From Effrenium voratum (taxonomy: Eukaryota > Sar > Dinophyceae > Suessiales > Symbiodiniaceae), in contig CAUJNA010003828.1 of the NCBI GenBank assembly GCA_963377175.1, forward strand, positions 75,001 through 139,000: DNA of 64,000 nt, read 5' to 3'. The first letter of the stretch is position 1, and every line of letters starts with the position of its first letter. The notes under the pieces were generated by a model. The model ran no database searches. It saw only the letters and a program-made list of their open reading frames with translations, and was not told the DNA's origin. A program made the position numbers and the translations under genes. Shown in pieces: positions 10,160-20,126 of the stretch.

Positions 10160-10485
10160 TTGACGTGAAAACCCCAGTAGTTGGGAGAAAAAAGTTGTTC
10201 AGTCCCAACATCCAAGCAAAATGCACCGAAAGTGACTAACTTTTAGTGGTTTGACCGGAAAATCCCAGTAGTTGGGAAAAGAGTTGTTCAGTCCTAACAT
10301 CCAAGCAAAATGCACCGAAAGTGACTAACTTTTAGTGGTTTGACCGGAAACCCCCATGGGCAAAAAAGGTTAAAGTCCTAACATCCAAGCAAAATGCACC
10401 AAAAGTTTATAACTTTTAGTGGTTTGACCGAAAGCCACCAGTAGTTGGGAAACAGTTGTTCAGTCCTAACATCCCTTAGCAACAT
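10160..10485 (-). repeat. F10 tandem array, about 3.5 units of 84-89 bp
   Basis: GTGACTAACTTTTAGTGGTT begins at 10232 and 10321, and a diverged copy begins near 10404. Each unit carries CCTAACATCCAAGCAAAATG. Read on the minus strand each unit starts GTGCATTTTGC and ends GTTAGTCACTTTC. Single copies of the same unit abut exon candidates at 15.1 and 45.7 kb. Confidence 0.85.
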
Positions 10486-10704
10486 GCAGCAAAGCAACAT
10501 AGACATGCCATTGACGCATCACCATCCTGATTTAACCCCACTTAGATCTGAAACAGGGGCATCCCTGGACGCCCCATTAGGGTGACAAGGCATGTCCCCC
10601 GGCTATGAACATCTTATGTCTTTTGTTAGACACTTCTTACGTCAGACAGTCCCTTGGTTTTGTGGCTGAAATTGCCAAATTCACACTCATGCCCAGAGAA
10701 CACA

Positions 10705-10722
10705 CACACACACACACACATA
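10705..10722 (+). repeat. (AC)n microsatellite
   Basis: Short ACAC tract within otherwise unassigned DNA. Confidence 0.8.
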
Positions 10723-10965
10723 CTAGTCTCTTCTCAGGCCCTCATAGTGCTGGATGTTTGACCGAACCTCATCGGATACTGAGAGGCTGGCAGTTGCACA
10801 AGGGGGGGAACCACAAGGCCCGCCTGACAGCCGGAGAGAATTTGGCGGACTGCTCTGGTCTTTGTATTCCTTCAATTGCTTTACTTTTTACGCCACCTCA
10901 CACACTCAGGCACTCACGCAAGCATTCACACACACGCACGCACGCACTTCACCTCACCCACTCGA

Positions 10966-11075
10966 CTCCACTCCACTCCACTCCACTCCACTCCACTCCA
11001 CTCCACTCCACTCCACTCCACTCCACTCCACTCCGCTCCGCTCCGCTCCGCTCCGCTCCGCTCCGCTCCGCTCCG
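10966..11075 (+). repeat. Pentamer array: (CTCCA)13 followed by (CTCCG)9
   Basis: A clean run of CTCCA units switches at about 11,031 to a clean run of CTCCG units. The single-base variant has expanded as a block. Three frames are open across it; none is a credible gene. Confidence 0.9.
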
Positions 11076-11089
11076 CTCTCTCTCTGTCT

Positions 11090-11365
11090 GTCGCTATGTC
11101 CGACGCTGTGTCAATTCAAGCAACATCCTGAAATGGGGGGGGGTCCGTTTCGAAGAGGATGATAGAGTCCATTATCCTCTTCAAACCCCTCCCCCCCCCA
11201 TTTCTTTAAACCATAATTTGGGGAGCCACTCAACATGCTCACTTTGAATGCCCCAGTCACACCGCATCGATCCGCGCCTGCTCTTCGCCTGGCCCCCCCC
11301 CCCTGCGGGTGTTCTGCCGCCGAAGGCAGCTTCCTCCAAGCTTGAAGACCCCCAGCCACCGTGTG
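11090..11365. repeat. Local inverted repeat with GAGGATGATAG / GGATAATGGACTC-like halves
   Basis: GGGGGGGTCCGTTTCGAAGAGGAT and the following ATTATCCTCTTCAAACCCCTCCCCCC are opposed, forming a hairpin around 11,135-11,205. The rest is unassigned. Confidence 0.5.
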
Positions 11366-11374
11366 TTAAGCAAC

Positions 11375-11492
11375 CTCCATTTCCGTGAGTCCACAGAAAG
11401 AAAAAAACAAAAACTCAAGACATACTTCTAGCAGTGATCCACTCCCTTTAAAAACAACAGGGGAAAATCACAAACATATATGCTTAGGCAAA
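11375..11492 (+). repeat. F13 element, copy 2
   Basis: CCTCCATTTCCGTGAG at the left, CTAGCAGTGATCCACTCCC inside and GCTTAGGCAAATGGAAG at the right. Confidence 0.65.
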
Positions 11493-13270
11493 TGGAAGAC
11501 ACAAAGAGTAAGGGCGAGACGGGTGGCAAAGAGTGAAGGGCCAAAGGTCGTTGAACCAGCCACCAACCTGAACGAGCCATGCCTAAGATCAGAACCCCGA
11601 CAGCTTGGAGCAGACTCCTGACATTCGGAAGAGGCGTGGCAATTCCTCCCAGACAGATCCAACCCGTTGATCTCCTGGCGCTCATCGGCGATCAGTGAAA
11701 CCAGGATACGTTTGTTTTTTTGGTTTAGGGGTACAGTACACCTTTTGGGGTTGTTTTGAAAGGGAAACTAACAGCCAAACACGGCAACTGTTTTTGGGTC
11801 CCCCAATGCTCAATCAAACCCACTTTTCGGGTCTCCCTCCAATTTGTGTCCATGCTGCAAGCTCAGCTACCTTGGCAAGCTGAACATGAACACCGGGAGG
11901 CTCCGGGCAACAAACAGTTACTTTATGATAACTCAGCTTAGTTTCTTTTTGTACCCCACAATTCAGCTCTCTGGCTGGTGCATGGACACCACCCTTTTGC
12001 CTTCTGTAGCACTGTTTGGCTGCAACATGCCCCGACCGTTGAGCACATCACAAAGACCAGTGATACCTACGTTTGTTCGTTGAATAGATAACCCCTGCTC
12101 ACTTAAGCTCCCTACCCAGCCAGTAGCCACAAAAAAAGACAAAACATATTTGTTCCCCAACAGCTGAAAGCGATTTGGGGTCTCTGCCCAGATAAGCTCT
12201 GGGGTGGTTTGGGGAAGCTTTCAGGGAGGGTTTTAAGGGGTTTTGGAGGGTTCCAGGAAGTTCCAGAGCTGTGGGGAAACCACCTGTTTTTTCTTCTTTT
12301 TTTTGAAAGCAACCACCTGTTTTTTTCCAGCACCCACTTTTGTTTTCTTCTTTTTCTTTCTTTTACAAGCAGCCGACCAAGAAAACCACGCCACACCCGC
12401 ATCAGCCTGCGGGCAGCATGGGCGCCGAATGCCTCGTGAGGCGAATGGAAACCCAGGCCATGGTGTCTTCTTTGAGGCGAAGAAGGTACCCCCTCTGGGG
12501 GTGAAGTAAAGGAAACCCAAAGAAACCACCATTTCATATTTTTTCGTTATTATTTTTGTTATTATTATTGATCTATTCTTTTGGGGGGAGGACAAAAAGC
12601 TTATAATGCGACCGAGCTCCTTGTAACGTCACATGATACATCCTTTTCCCCCTGTTTTACTTTTGGGGGGGGGGGGGGGGGAAACGGGTCCCTATTGTTT
12701 CGACACACATTGCGCGCGAAAACGTGTCTGTAGACGGGAGAAAGGCACACCTCTTCACAAATTCAGCTTCTTCAGAACGGCAAAATATGCCGCCTTTGAG
12801 GCCCGAGCGCGTGCATCGCCTGGAGCGGTTCATCATATTGACCCCGGATAAACTCCTGGTCTTCGTGGGGATTTATCACTGCAGAGGAACCCTCCGAGAC
12901 TCCCATACGAATACACTGGGGTTTATTGATCCGGGGTCAACATTAGCGTACTCGAGCTCTGAAACCAACATTGTTTCTGAAAAGTCCAGCGCGTTCCAGT
13001 CCCGGTAGCCAGTGTGCCAGGCATTCTTACCCCTTGCACGATGTCCTTCTGGCCAGCTACTAGTACCATAGTGACAACTGGAAGCAATCAGGGATAACGC
13101 AGCCAGGGGAAGAACAATCCTGCATGCGTCCCCTTGCGAAGGGGAAACAAGTCAGGCGACCTTTACAGTTTTCTGGTGCATCGCTGGATTACGCCCCGCC
13201 TAGTCAGGACACGCTTCCGACATCCGCCATGAGAACGCTACGATCATTGGAGGGCAATTAAAGTCCTGAG
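11493..13270. other. No gene recognised; G18 run near 12,665
   Basis: Unassigned DNA with purine/pyrimidine-rich stretches at 12,290-12,365 and a run of 18 G at 12,665-12,682. A pair TTGACCCCGGATAAACTCC / TTTATTGATCCGGGGTCAA at 12,838-12,941 forms an inverted repeat of about 105 bp that may be another MITE. Open frames are short and contradictory. Confidence 0.4.
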
Positions 13271-13272
13271 GC

Positions 13273-13384
13273 AGCGATATGGGTATGGGTCAAAATCAAA
13301 CCACCAGGGGTACCACAACCCCCCAGGTTTCAGTCCCTGTTTCCATGTACCATTTTGGGTACCAATGTTTGATCCACAGCCATG
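13273..13384 (+). repeat. F6 element, diverged copy
   Basis: GGTATGGGTCAAAATC at the left and TTTGATCCACAGCCATG at the right with a rearranged interior. Confidence 0.6.
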
Positions 13385-13588
13385 TGTCTGTCAAGGTGTG
13401 TCTTCAATTCATCGGAGGTGCACGTTGGCACATGTACCTATGCCTGAAAAAACCAGAAAAGCCTTGATAATGACTTCAGGAGACCGAGGCGGCTAAACAA
13501 AAGTGTCTCTGGCGTGTCACACCGGCTGTTGAGCCTGCACGAACGTGACAAACCAGCAAGCGAAATCATGCAGCGCAGGATTTCATAC

Positions 13589-13714
13589 TACTGTGGATGG
13601 GCGATCCGTTCGCACCACTTTGAAACCATGGGACACCATTGTTTGTTGGTATTTACAGGGGAATCACCATTCCAGGCTTTCTTAGGTGGTTCAAGTTTTC
13701 GTCCATCCATAGTA
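13589..13714 (+). repeat. F4 introner-like element, copy 3
   Basis: TACTGTGGATGGGCGATCC at the left and TTTCGTCCATCCATAGTA at the right. Interior TGTTTGTTGGTATTTACAGG is shared with the 1.8 and 37.7 kb copies. GT and AG lie just inside the two ends. Confidence 0.8.
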
Positions 13715-14610
13715 CAACATTGCACGCAAAATGGAAGAACTATTCAAGAATTCACCAGGCAGAAAGGCGCACGCCGAAAAACGGAACCTTCACCGTGAGA
13801 AATCTCGAACTTTGTAAGATCTCATGTTATCCCCATCTAGGAGATGAACAATTTTTGAGAGCTCCTCCAGATTGATCCGAAGAACATCGGATTACTCTGG
13901 AGGAATTCGCAAAAAAACAACAACAACTAAAATACCATTACCAAGAAATACATGGCCAGGAAAGGCCATAGCGCAAACCTCTGGACCCGGCCAACCCATA
14001 TTTTCCGGCAGCCGCGTTTGGGTCACCGCTTGCACCGCATGCACTCACCGTTCGGCTACCTGGCACAGAATGACGTGCAAGCGAATGCGTCGCAACATTT
14101 TTGGAGAGAACCCACGGTTTTCTTGTGGATCTTTTGGCTTCGATTTGAAGCCTTTTGTCACAAAAATTGGGGGGCGAGTGGATCTGCTGGCTTCGATTTG
14201 AACCCTTTTGTCACAAAAAGGTTCAAAACCCGAGTGGGAGCGAGTGGCTTTAGGAGCCACAGGGTTCCAAGCTTGCGCCATGGTTGATCAACCTAGGCCG
14301 ATCTGAACCCAGCCCAAACCATCCCCAATTCAGCTGTGTAAAGCGATCCGGGAAAATTCCTACCCTAATCCCAAACATTCATTGCTCAGAACATCCAAAG
14401 CCAATGCCTAATCCAACGAATCAGCCTGAGCAACACTTCTCCGACGTCCGCATTGCACGCTCCTGAATCCCCCGTCTTGAGCACAATCAGAATCCAAATG
14501 GCCGTATGACACAATCAGGCCTCAAACTGGGTTGCTCAAAGTGGGGGAAACTCCAATCCTCTTCCACAGCTGGACACTACAGCAAGGGAAACCACCAAGG
14601 ATAACATCTA

Positions 14611-14712
14611 GCTCCTGCAGCAGAGATTGGAATAAGGGTACCATCCTTTTTCTGTAGCCGATTTTAGACCAAAAAAGGGGTTGAGAAACGGGCACCAATT
14701 GCGGGACCTGGA
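14611..14712 (+). repeat. F1 element, copy 3 (diverged)
   Basis: TAGCTCCTGCAGCAGAGATT, GGAATAAGGGTACC and TTTTTCTGTAGCCGATTTTAG identify it; the right end reads GCGGGACCTGG. Confidence 0.7.
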
Positions 14713-15037
14713 CATGATCAGAAACTGCTGGCGATTCCGAGAGCGAGCAAATGCAACCACCTCCCGTTGAGGAGTGCCGCGAGGTCCAAATCCTCCTGTG
14801 AGACGTGCCGCGGGATCAGTCCAGATCCCCCCCCTACCATCAAAAAAAGGGGGGTGGGACCCGGGTCCAGAATTCCAGTGATCTAGTCTTCCCCCAGTCT
14901 GGACATGGACCAATAAATGGAGATTCCCCTCACAAAGGAAATGGAACAACAAATGGAGATCTCTAGGGGTCACCCCCTTCCCCCAATTCCATATTTAAAG
15001 AAGCTGGGGATCAGCCCAGAGACCCAAACCCAGAGAC

Positions 15038-15104
15038 CGCGCCGGAGCGCAGCTCGGCTAAAACGCCGAAGGCCGGAGCGATTCTCGGCGAACTCTGCGA
15101 AGCC
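15038..15104 (-). CDS. Exon candidate abutting an F10 unit
   Basis: The minus-strand acceptor TCACTTTCAGCAG|G is the very end of an F10 unit. The following 67 nt read GFAEFAENRSGLRRFSRA and end at a GT donor after CGGCGCG. Two tandem CAGs give a NAGNAG acceptor, so the start may shift by three bases. Composition is coding-like; no family was recognised. Possibly the same gene as the 10.1 kb exon, but the phases do not match directly. Confidence 0.5.
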
Positions 15105-15107
15105 CTG

Positions 15108-15245
15108 CTGAAAGTGACGAGCCTTTTTCGTGGTTTAATACGGAAAACCCCCATTCGTGGGCAAAAAGCTGAAGAAAGTGACGAACTTTTAGTGGTTTAC
15201 TACGGAAAACTGTGAAGTCCTAACATCCCTTGGCATGCACCAAAG
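15108..15245 (-). repeat. F10 units, two partial tandem copies
   Basis: GAAAGTGACGAACTTTTAGTGG occurs with an earlier variant (GTGACGAGCCTTTTTCGTGG) and the CCTAACATCCCTTGGC right part. On the minus strand it runs from GTGCATGCC to CACTTTCAG, a complete GT-AG span ending at the exon above. Confidence 0.75.
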
Positions 15246-15606
15246 TATTCTCAGCTTAAGCCAGCGAAAACAGCTCTCCCCTCTCTCCTCTGCTGGAATG
15301 TCCAGCTGTAGTCCATCGACCGTAGTGTACCTGGAGAACTTGTCCCGCGAAGCGGACGCAGCCCTTCGCCCTTCGCCGTGCCCTTTGAAAGGACTTCCCC
15401 CTGAAACAAAGCGGCTTGATGCCCGTCATGGTCAAAGCTCCTTGGAATGGCGCCCAAAAACTTGCTATACGTTACAATGGTTGGCTAAAACCCCTTTGAA
15501 GGGGATGAAGACCGTCCCTGCGGCTGACGCCCTGAATATTGCAAGTCGGGGGAAAGGAGAACCCGCAATACGGTTTTGTGGTTGGATGTGGCTTCTCTGC
15601 AAGTAA
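15246..15606 (+). CDS. Exon candidate, unknown protein
   Basis: Open frame with protein-like composition (STVVYLENLSREADAALRP, then GLPPETKRLDARHGQSSLEW) that stays open to TAA at 15,604. No domain was recognised. A following plus-strand block (15,620-15,780) reads PCESAEFRLICGAAAEEG and may belong with it. Confidence 0.35.
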
Positions 15607-15816
15607 GTGGGTCTTTTGACCATGCCTTGCGAGTCGGCCGAATTCCGCCTGATCTGCGGTGCAGCAGCTGAGGAGGGCGTGCTTTGGCCGCTGCCTTCGC
15701 AGACACCTAGAGGCAAGCAACCATCAAGCACAGCGATACGCGGCTTTGTCAAAACGGCGGAGCCCTTTTTAGAGAATTCTAAAGGGAGGCCAAAAGGAAA
15801 CCCACCGTAACATGCT

Positions 15817-15892
15817 CACTTCTTGAGTGGACTGGCCAAACAAAGTCTGCAGTTTTTTCTTACCACTAAAATTGTCTTTCCATTTTTTTAAA
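15817..15892 (+). repeat. F9 element, partial, joined to F13
   Basis: GCTCACTTCTTGAGTGGACTGGCC followed by TACCACTAAAATTGTCTTTCC matches the left part of F9. It then runs directly into an F13 copy. Confidence 0.6.
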
Positions 15893-15998
15893 ATGCATTT
15901 GCTTAAGCCCTCCGAAAAAATAGCAGATTTCCAGCAGTGATAGATTCCCTTTAAAACTAACAGGGGAAAATAAACAATATTCTTAAGCAAATGGAAGT
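15893..15998 (+). repeat. F13 element, copy 3
   Basis: TGCATTTGCTTAAG at the left, AGCAGTGATAGATTCCCTTT inside, TTCTTAAGCAAATGGAAG at the right. Confidence 0.75.
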
Positions 15999-16426
15999 TA
16001 AAGTCCGGGAACTCAGGGAATGAGAATGGGTCTCCAATTGCGAGAACCACCCATGCTCACTTCTGCGGATTGGCCCCAGAACCCAGTTCGGCATTTGCAC
16101 GCTCCGAATAGGGCCAGGTTTGAATTGCAATGATTTTTGCGGAGACTGAGCTTGGACAAAGTTCTTTCCAAGCCAGTATGTCTGTCTGCGACAAACATAC
16201 TGGCAGTGTTGCAAAAGGCCTCCTTTTCATTTGCCTCACAAGAAATGGGCACGTGTCCCCAAGAACCCACCAAACGGGGTGAATTTCTACGCTCGGACAC
16301 CCCCGGTTGGGTTGGGAACGGGGCCCCAATAAACCTCTATATGGTGGAGGGTTTCAAAAGTCCTCGAAGAGGGATACGAGTTAAACATATCAAAACCAGG
16401 GACAAAAAGTCAGCCCAGAAACTGCC

Positions 16427-16620
16427 GGAATGAGCATAAGCTTGCCGAAGAAACTTGAAACAACTGGTGATAAACTTCGGGGAATACTCAAGAGGACAAT
16501 GTTCGGTCTGCTTTCCATGTTTGGTTTGGTTACAAAAAAAAACAGCAGAGACACTTCCGGAGTGAGCATAATCTCGCCGAAGAAGCTTGAAACAACAGGT
16601 GATCAACTTCGGGGACCTTG
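16427..16620 (+). repeat. Direct duplication, unit about 130 bp
   Basis: GGAATGAGCATAAGCTTGCC...AACTTCGGGGAATAC near 16,427 recurs as GGAGTGAGCATAATCTCGCC...AACTTCGGGGACC near 16,559. Confidence 0.8.
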
Positions 16621-16789
16621 AAACACGGATGGTAAAACCAAAAGGTCAAAATTGAGTATACTCAAAACCGATCGGCAGTAAAATGGAACCAATGAAAAGC
16701 ACTCACTGAGCAAGCGGCACCCATTTTTGGTTGGGATTCCCCTCCCACCAACATGGAACCTGACGAGGCTGGGATTGAAAACCATTGTC

Positions 16790-16856
16790 CTCAAGGGACC
16801 CTAAAGAACGTTAGGTTTCATCTTGAAGGGACCCTAAAAAACGTTAGGTTTCAATG
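16790..16856 (+). repeat. Tandem duplication, about 33-bp unit
   Basis: AAGGGACCCTAAAGAACGTT AGG followed by the near-identical AAGGGACCCTAAAAAACGTT; both continue into TTTCA. Confidence 0.8.
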
Positions 16857-16889
16857 TGAGAGGAATGATTCCCTTCCCTTCGCCCCAGA

Positions 16890-17040
16890 TTTTGGTCAGA
16901 ACGTGGCTCCTCGGTTCGATGTGTTTTCCATCCGAGGCAGCGGCCAGTGCTCGAGTCCTCCACGCTCGCCTGACTCAGCGTCACGCATCACGCAAGGAAA
17001 AGCCACGGGAATGGGAGTGGAGTGGGAGTGGATTGTTGGC
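16890..17040 (+). CDS. Exon candidate, weak
   Basis: Plus frame WLLGSMCFPSEAAASARVLH then RLTQRHASRKEKPREW; a second plus frame is also open. GC-rich compared with the flanks. No splice site or family supports it further. Confidence 0.25.
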
Positions 17041-17162
17041 AGTGGAGCAACCACGCGGACACGCGGATTTCTTATAGAATGTCCAGCTACAACCGGAAAA
17101 AAAAAACAAAAAGAAAAAAAAAACGAACTGAGTAATAATGAACATGCACAAAGGCCGAACTA

Positions 17163-17347
17163 TCATCTGTCTCGTGCGCGTGCCCGACGCATTCCATGAA
17201 ACGCCATCATGGACTTGTAGACTTCCTTCCCACAAGTAAGACGTGCCATCGAAAAGCAATGCCTCTCGCTTGAGTCCCCCGAAAGCCCCCTCGGGCGGGG
17301 GCAGTACTCATGGCACTGCTGGAGTGCTTCTGCCGCAGTCGATCGAC
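17163..17347 (-). CDS. Exon, unknown protein
   Basis: The acceptor CCTTCAG|G at 17,348 opens a frame with convincing amino-acid usage: STAAEALQQCHEYCPRPRG, then ERHCFSMARLTCGKEVYKS, then MAFHGMRRARARDR, ending in TGA near 17,163. No family was recognised. It may follow the signal-like segment at 17.7-17.8 kb on the same strand. Confidence 0.45.
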
Positions 17348-17668
17348 CTGAAGGCTTCTCTGCACGAAACCGCAGGTATGACCACGTGGGGAACCCTCCA
17401 AATCGTGGTTTTCCTCTCGGCTCCCCTTTAGAGCCACAAAATATTCCCCTCAATTTGACACCTCCATGCCTAAAAAGGATGACAAGTGGCCACCCAAGTG
17501 GAACCAGGATGTTTTACCTACGTTTGCCCTGGTTATCTTTCCTGGGAACTGGAACCACTGGGCAGTTTGTGCACGCCAGTGCAACACTTCTGTTGCAGCA
17601 AAACTCACCCGGATCCCGATGTTCAATGCCTTCGCATTGAACATCGCGGACGGGCTTTGCATGTTGGC

Positions 17669-17803
17669 CTACAGTAGGTTCTTCGCGAAAACCGGATCCT
17701 GCAGTGTCCAAAATAGGGGCGGATGAATGCTCCTAATTTGCAATCCAGAGGACACAAGGGAAGCCACTACCAAGCCACAAGACACCGCTGCAAGGGAAAC
17801 CAT
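17669..17803 (-). CDS. Possible first exon with a hydrophobic N-terminus
   Basis: ATG at 17,803 starts MVSLAAVSCGLVVASLVSSG, a hydrophobic stretch of about 20 residues preceded in the same frame by SSRRR. That would fit a signal peptide or a membrane anchor. The frame remains open to 17,669. TTGCAG|C lies just inside the ATG, so this could also be an internal exon. Directly upstream lies the TTTAGGG-like array. Confidence 0.35.
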   Translation of the reverse strand: MVSLAAVSCGLVVASLVSSGLQIRSIHPPLFWTLQDPVFAKNLL

Positions 17804-17929
17804 CCTCCGTCTGGATGAGTCCTGACTGCCCCCGACCGAGCTGCCCACGGCGTCCATGGGCGGAGCAGCCCCGACCCTGAGGAAATAGCAGAAAGTGGGG
17901 CCGGGGCAATTCTGTCGAATATCTACGTT

Positions 17930-18245
17930 CATGGGTTTAGGGTGGGTTCAGGTTGGGATTAGGGTGGGGTTTGGGACGGTTTGGCTTTAGAGTGGGTTTA
18001 GGGTGAGTTTAGGGTGGGTTTGGGATGGCTTAGAGGGGTTTCGGGTGGGTTAAGGGTGTTTGGTAGGGGTGGGTTTAGGGTGGGTTTAGGGTGGGTTTAG
18101 GGTGGGTTTAGGCTGGGTTTAGGCTGGGTTTAGGCTGGGTTTAGGTTGGGATTAGGATGGGGGTTTAGGTTGGGCTTAGGGGTTTAGAGTGGGTTAGGGT
18201 GCTTAGGGTGGGTTTGGTTGGGTTTAGGGCGCTCTCGGCTCACAG
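17930..18245 (+). repeat. TTTAGGGTGGG degenerate array
   Basis: About 30 imperfect units of GGTTTAGGGTG(GG). Each contains the TTTAGGG telomere-type heptamer plus extra G/T. It lies between two minus-strand gene fragments, so it is interstitial, not a chromosome end. Confidence 0.8.
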
Positions 18246-18333
18246 TGAGATGTGAAAACCTGGAGCCTCGGGTTCTAGCTTCACAGCCTCCTTGGCGTGC
18301 CACGCCGTCAGCATTTCTCCGTCGGCGTCGTCT

Positions 18334-18471
18334 TCAAGCGCCCTTGCCTTCTGACCCAGCTTCCACGACTTCGGGGGTGACGCTGTTGGGCAGGAGGTTC
18401 AGCCACTCTGTCACGATGCATTCGGCGCGGGGTGCGTCGCAACAGAAGTGGCCAATCAGGTCCACCAGGTT
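18334..18471 (-). CDS. Terminal exon, unknown protein
   Basis: From the acceptor CGCACCAG|A this 138-nt exon reads NLVDLIGHFCCDAPRAECIV, then TEWLNLLPNSVTPEVVEAGS, then EGKGA and TGA. Composition is strongly coding-like with a natural stop. Removing the 65-nt GT-AG intron at 18,472-18,536 joins it in frame to the upstream fragment. No family was recognised. The two other minus frames are rich in R and P and less likely. Confidence 0.6.
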   Translation of the reverse strand, partial: NLVDLIGHFCCDAPRAECIVTEWLNLLPNSVTPEVVEAGSEGKGA

Positions 18472-18536
18472 CTGGTGCGTTGGTGCGGCACATCAGCAGT
18501 ACAGCCATTACACAAATGTTGGTATAACATTTCAAC
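18472..18536 (-). other. Predicted 65-nt intron
   Basis: Starts GTTGAAATG and ends CGCACCAG, with CAG just before the donor and CAG at its end, so a direct repeat flanks the splice junctions. The intervening sequence is itself open in the upstream frame (VEMLYQHLCNGC), so retention or a sequencing error is a possible alternative. Confidence 0.4.
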
Positions 18537-18685
18537 CTGCGTGTGCAGGTTGGATTCATCCGCCGACCCTTTGGCCGGCCCGGCAAGAGCGCGGCGAAGA
18601 TCGCCAGGAGGCCGGCCATGGCAGAAGCAAGCAAGGCAAACAAACAAAGCTTGGAAGCTAAAGAAAACGGCTGCGCGGCAAACAC
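18537..18685 (-). CDS. 5' part of the same gene, possible signal peptide
   Basis: Nearest the intron the frame reads LAGPAKGSADESNLHTQ and continues in frame into the terminal exon. A different minus frame further upstream begins with ATG at 18,685 and gives FSLASKLCLFALLASAMAGL then LAIFAALLPGRPKG, a typical hydrophobic leader. The two frames differ, so a short intron or a base error must lie between about 18,545 and 18,600. Confidence 0.4.
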
Positions 18686-18889
18686 TTCTCAACCGACCTT
18701 TGCGAGACAAGGCAAGAAAACGCAAACACAAATGCGAGCTTGATGGGGCTACATGCTGGAAAAAAGGCAAAGCGCGCAAAGGATCGCAGCGATTCAATCT
18801 TAGAGCCAAGCAAAAACGCCAAGTTGCAATTTACGATTAAGAGGCGCGGCCGGCCTCTGCGCGACGAAGAATCTCGGCAATCATTCAAG

Positions 18890-19075
18890 GTGGCGCCTTG
18901 CGTTCCGGCGTAATTGATTGTTGAGGATGTCGCGATGTTCAGCTTAGCGGCTTTGCCTGACTGAGTCGTCCGCGATTATCGACATCCCGCTACGCAGCGC
19001 CTTGTGCTCTGGCTTAATTATTGGTTGTCGAGGCTGTCCTCAGAAAGCTGCGTAGGGGCGCTCTGCGTTCTAGCT
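18890..19075. repeat. Imperfect duplication, about 112-bp unit
   Basis: GGCGCCTTGCGTTCCGGCGT...GTTGAGGATGTC near 18,891 is echoed by AGCGCCTTGTGCTCTGGCTT...GTCGAGGCTGTCC near 18,996. Confidence 0.55.
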
Positions 19076-19378
19076 TGGCTTTAGGGTTTGTGTAGGGTGG
19101 GTTTAGGGTTGGGTTTAGGACAGGTTTAGGGTTGAATTTAAGGTGGTTCAGGGCTGGTTTAGAGGTCCCCCACGTACCGCGCGGGGATTTGATGACGTTC
19201 CACTAAACGTAGTCTTCGCGGAGCCGGTGTCGCAAAACAGGGGTCCCAGCTCGATTCCCCCTGCCGGCTCTTTGCTGGTTTGGGTTTCCTGCCTCCTTTT
19301 GCCGAAAATCTGGACAACTCTGTGTTTTTGGACGTCCTCTTTGCCAAAACGCTGGAAAAAACCGTGCTTTTTGCGGGA

Positions 19379-19790
19379 AATACTGGGGAGCAAAGGGGAA
19401 ATGCAAGGAAGTGCAAGGAAATGAGGGTGGGAAATAGGAAGTCGACATGACAGGAAAGCAACGGGAAATGAAAGGGAAACGACGGGGAACTGAAAGAGAC
19501 ATGAAAGGGACAGAAATGAAAACAAGGCGAGTGCAGGGGAATGAAAGGGAAACAAAGCAAGGGGAGTGCAGGGGAATGAAAGGGAAACAAAGCACAAGGA
19601 AACCAATCGGCACGACGGGAGATGTAGGGAAATGACTCGCAACGAAAGAACGGGACACACATGGACAATGAAGCGGACATAAAGTGTAAATGTCAGGGAC
19701 ATGAAGGGGGAGTTGAAAGGAATGGAAGGAACATGAGCAGGACATCATGGGAAACGTGAAAAAGACATGAAGGGGAAATCAAGGGGAAAG
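19379..19790 (+). repeat. Purine-rich minisatellite
   Basis: Degenerate GAATGAAAGGGAAACAAAG and GGAAATGCAAGG units over about 400 bp. Almost no plus-strand C or T, so the long minus-strand frames (S, L, P, F rich) are artefacts. Confidence 0.8.
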
Positions 19791-19871
19791 CCAGTAGTGA
19801 GATGACAGTTCAGGGTCATGAAGGGGCAGTGCCCGGACCGACAACTTAGGGGGGACATTACGCTGCAATGC

Positions 19872-19873
<2 letters not shown>

Positions 19874-19917
<44 letters not shown>

Positions 19918-19930
19918 AGAGAGCGGGAGG

Positions 19931-19964
<34 letters not shown>

Positions 19965-20093
19965 GAGAGAGAGACACAGAGAGCGAGACAGAGAGAGAGA
20001 GAGAGAGAGAGACAGAGACACAGACAGAGCCAGAGTCAGAGAAAGAGACAGACTGAAAGAGAGAGAGAGATAGAGAGAGACGGAGAGAAAGAG

Positions 20094-20125
<32 letters not shown>

Positions 20126-20126
20126 T
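19874..20126 (+). repeat. (GA)n microsatellite block
   Basis: Long GAGA tracts with GACA and GGGA interruptions, continued beyond the F1 remnant at 20,195-20,310. Confidence 0.9.

Noticed and set aside
11091..11165. Hairpin near 11,135-11,205 as a structured RNA
   Set aside because: It is an inverted repeat with poly-G/poly-C arms typical of a degenerate MITE; no conserved RNA motif recognised.
13952..14287. Overlapping frames of 109-111 codons on the plus strand around 14.1 kb
   Set aside because: The openness comes from a local duplication (TTCGATTTGAA with CCTTTTGTCACAAAAA twice, period about 60); frames contradict each other and no splice context was found.
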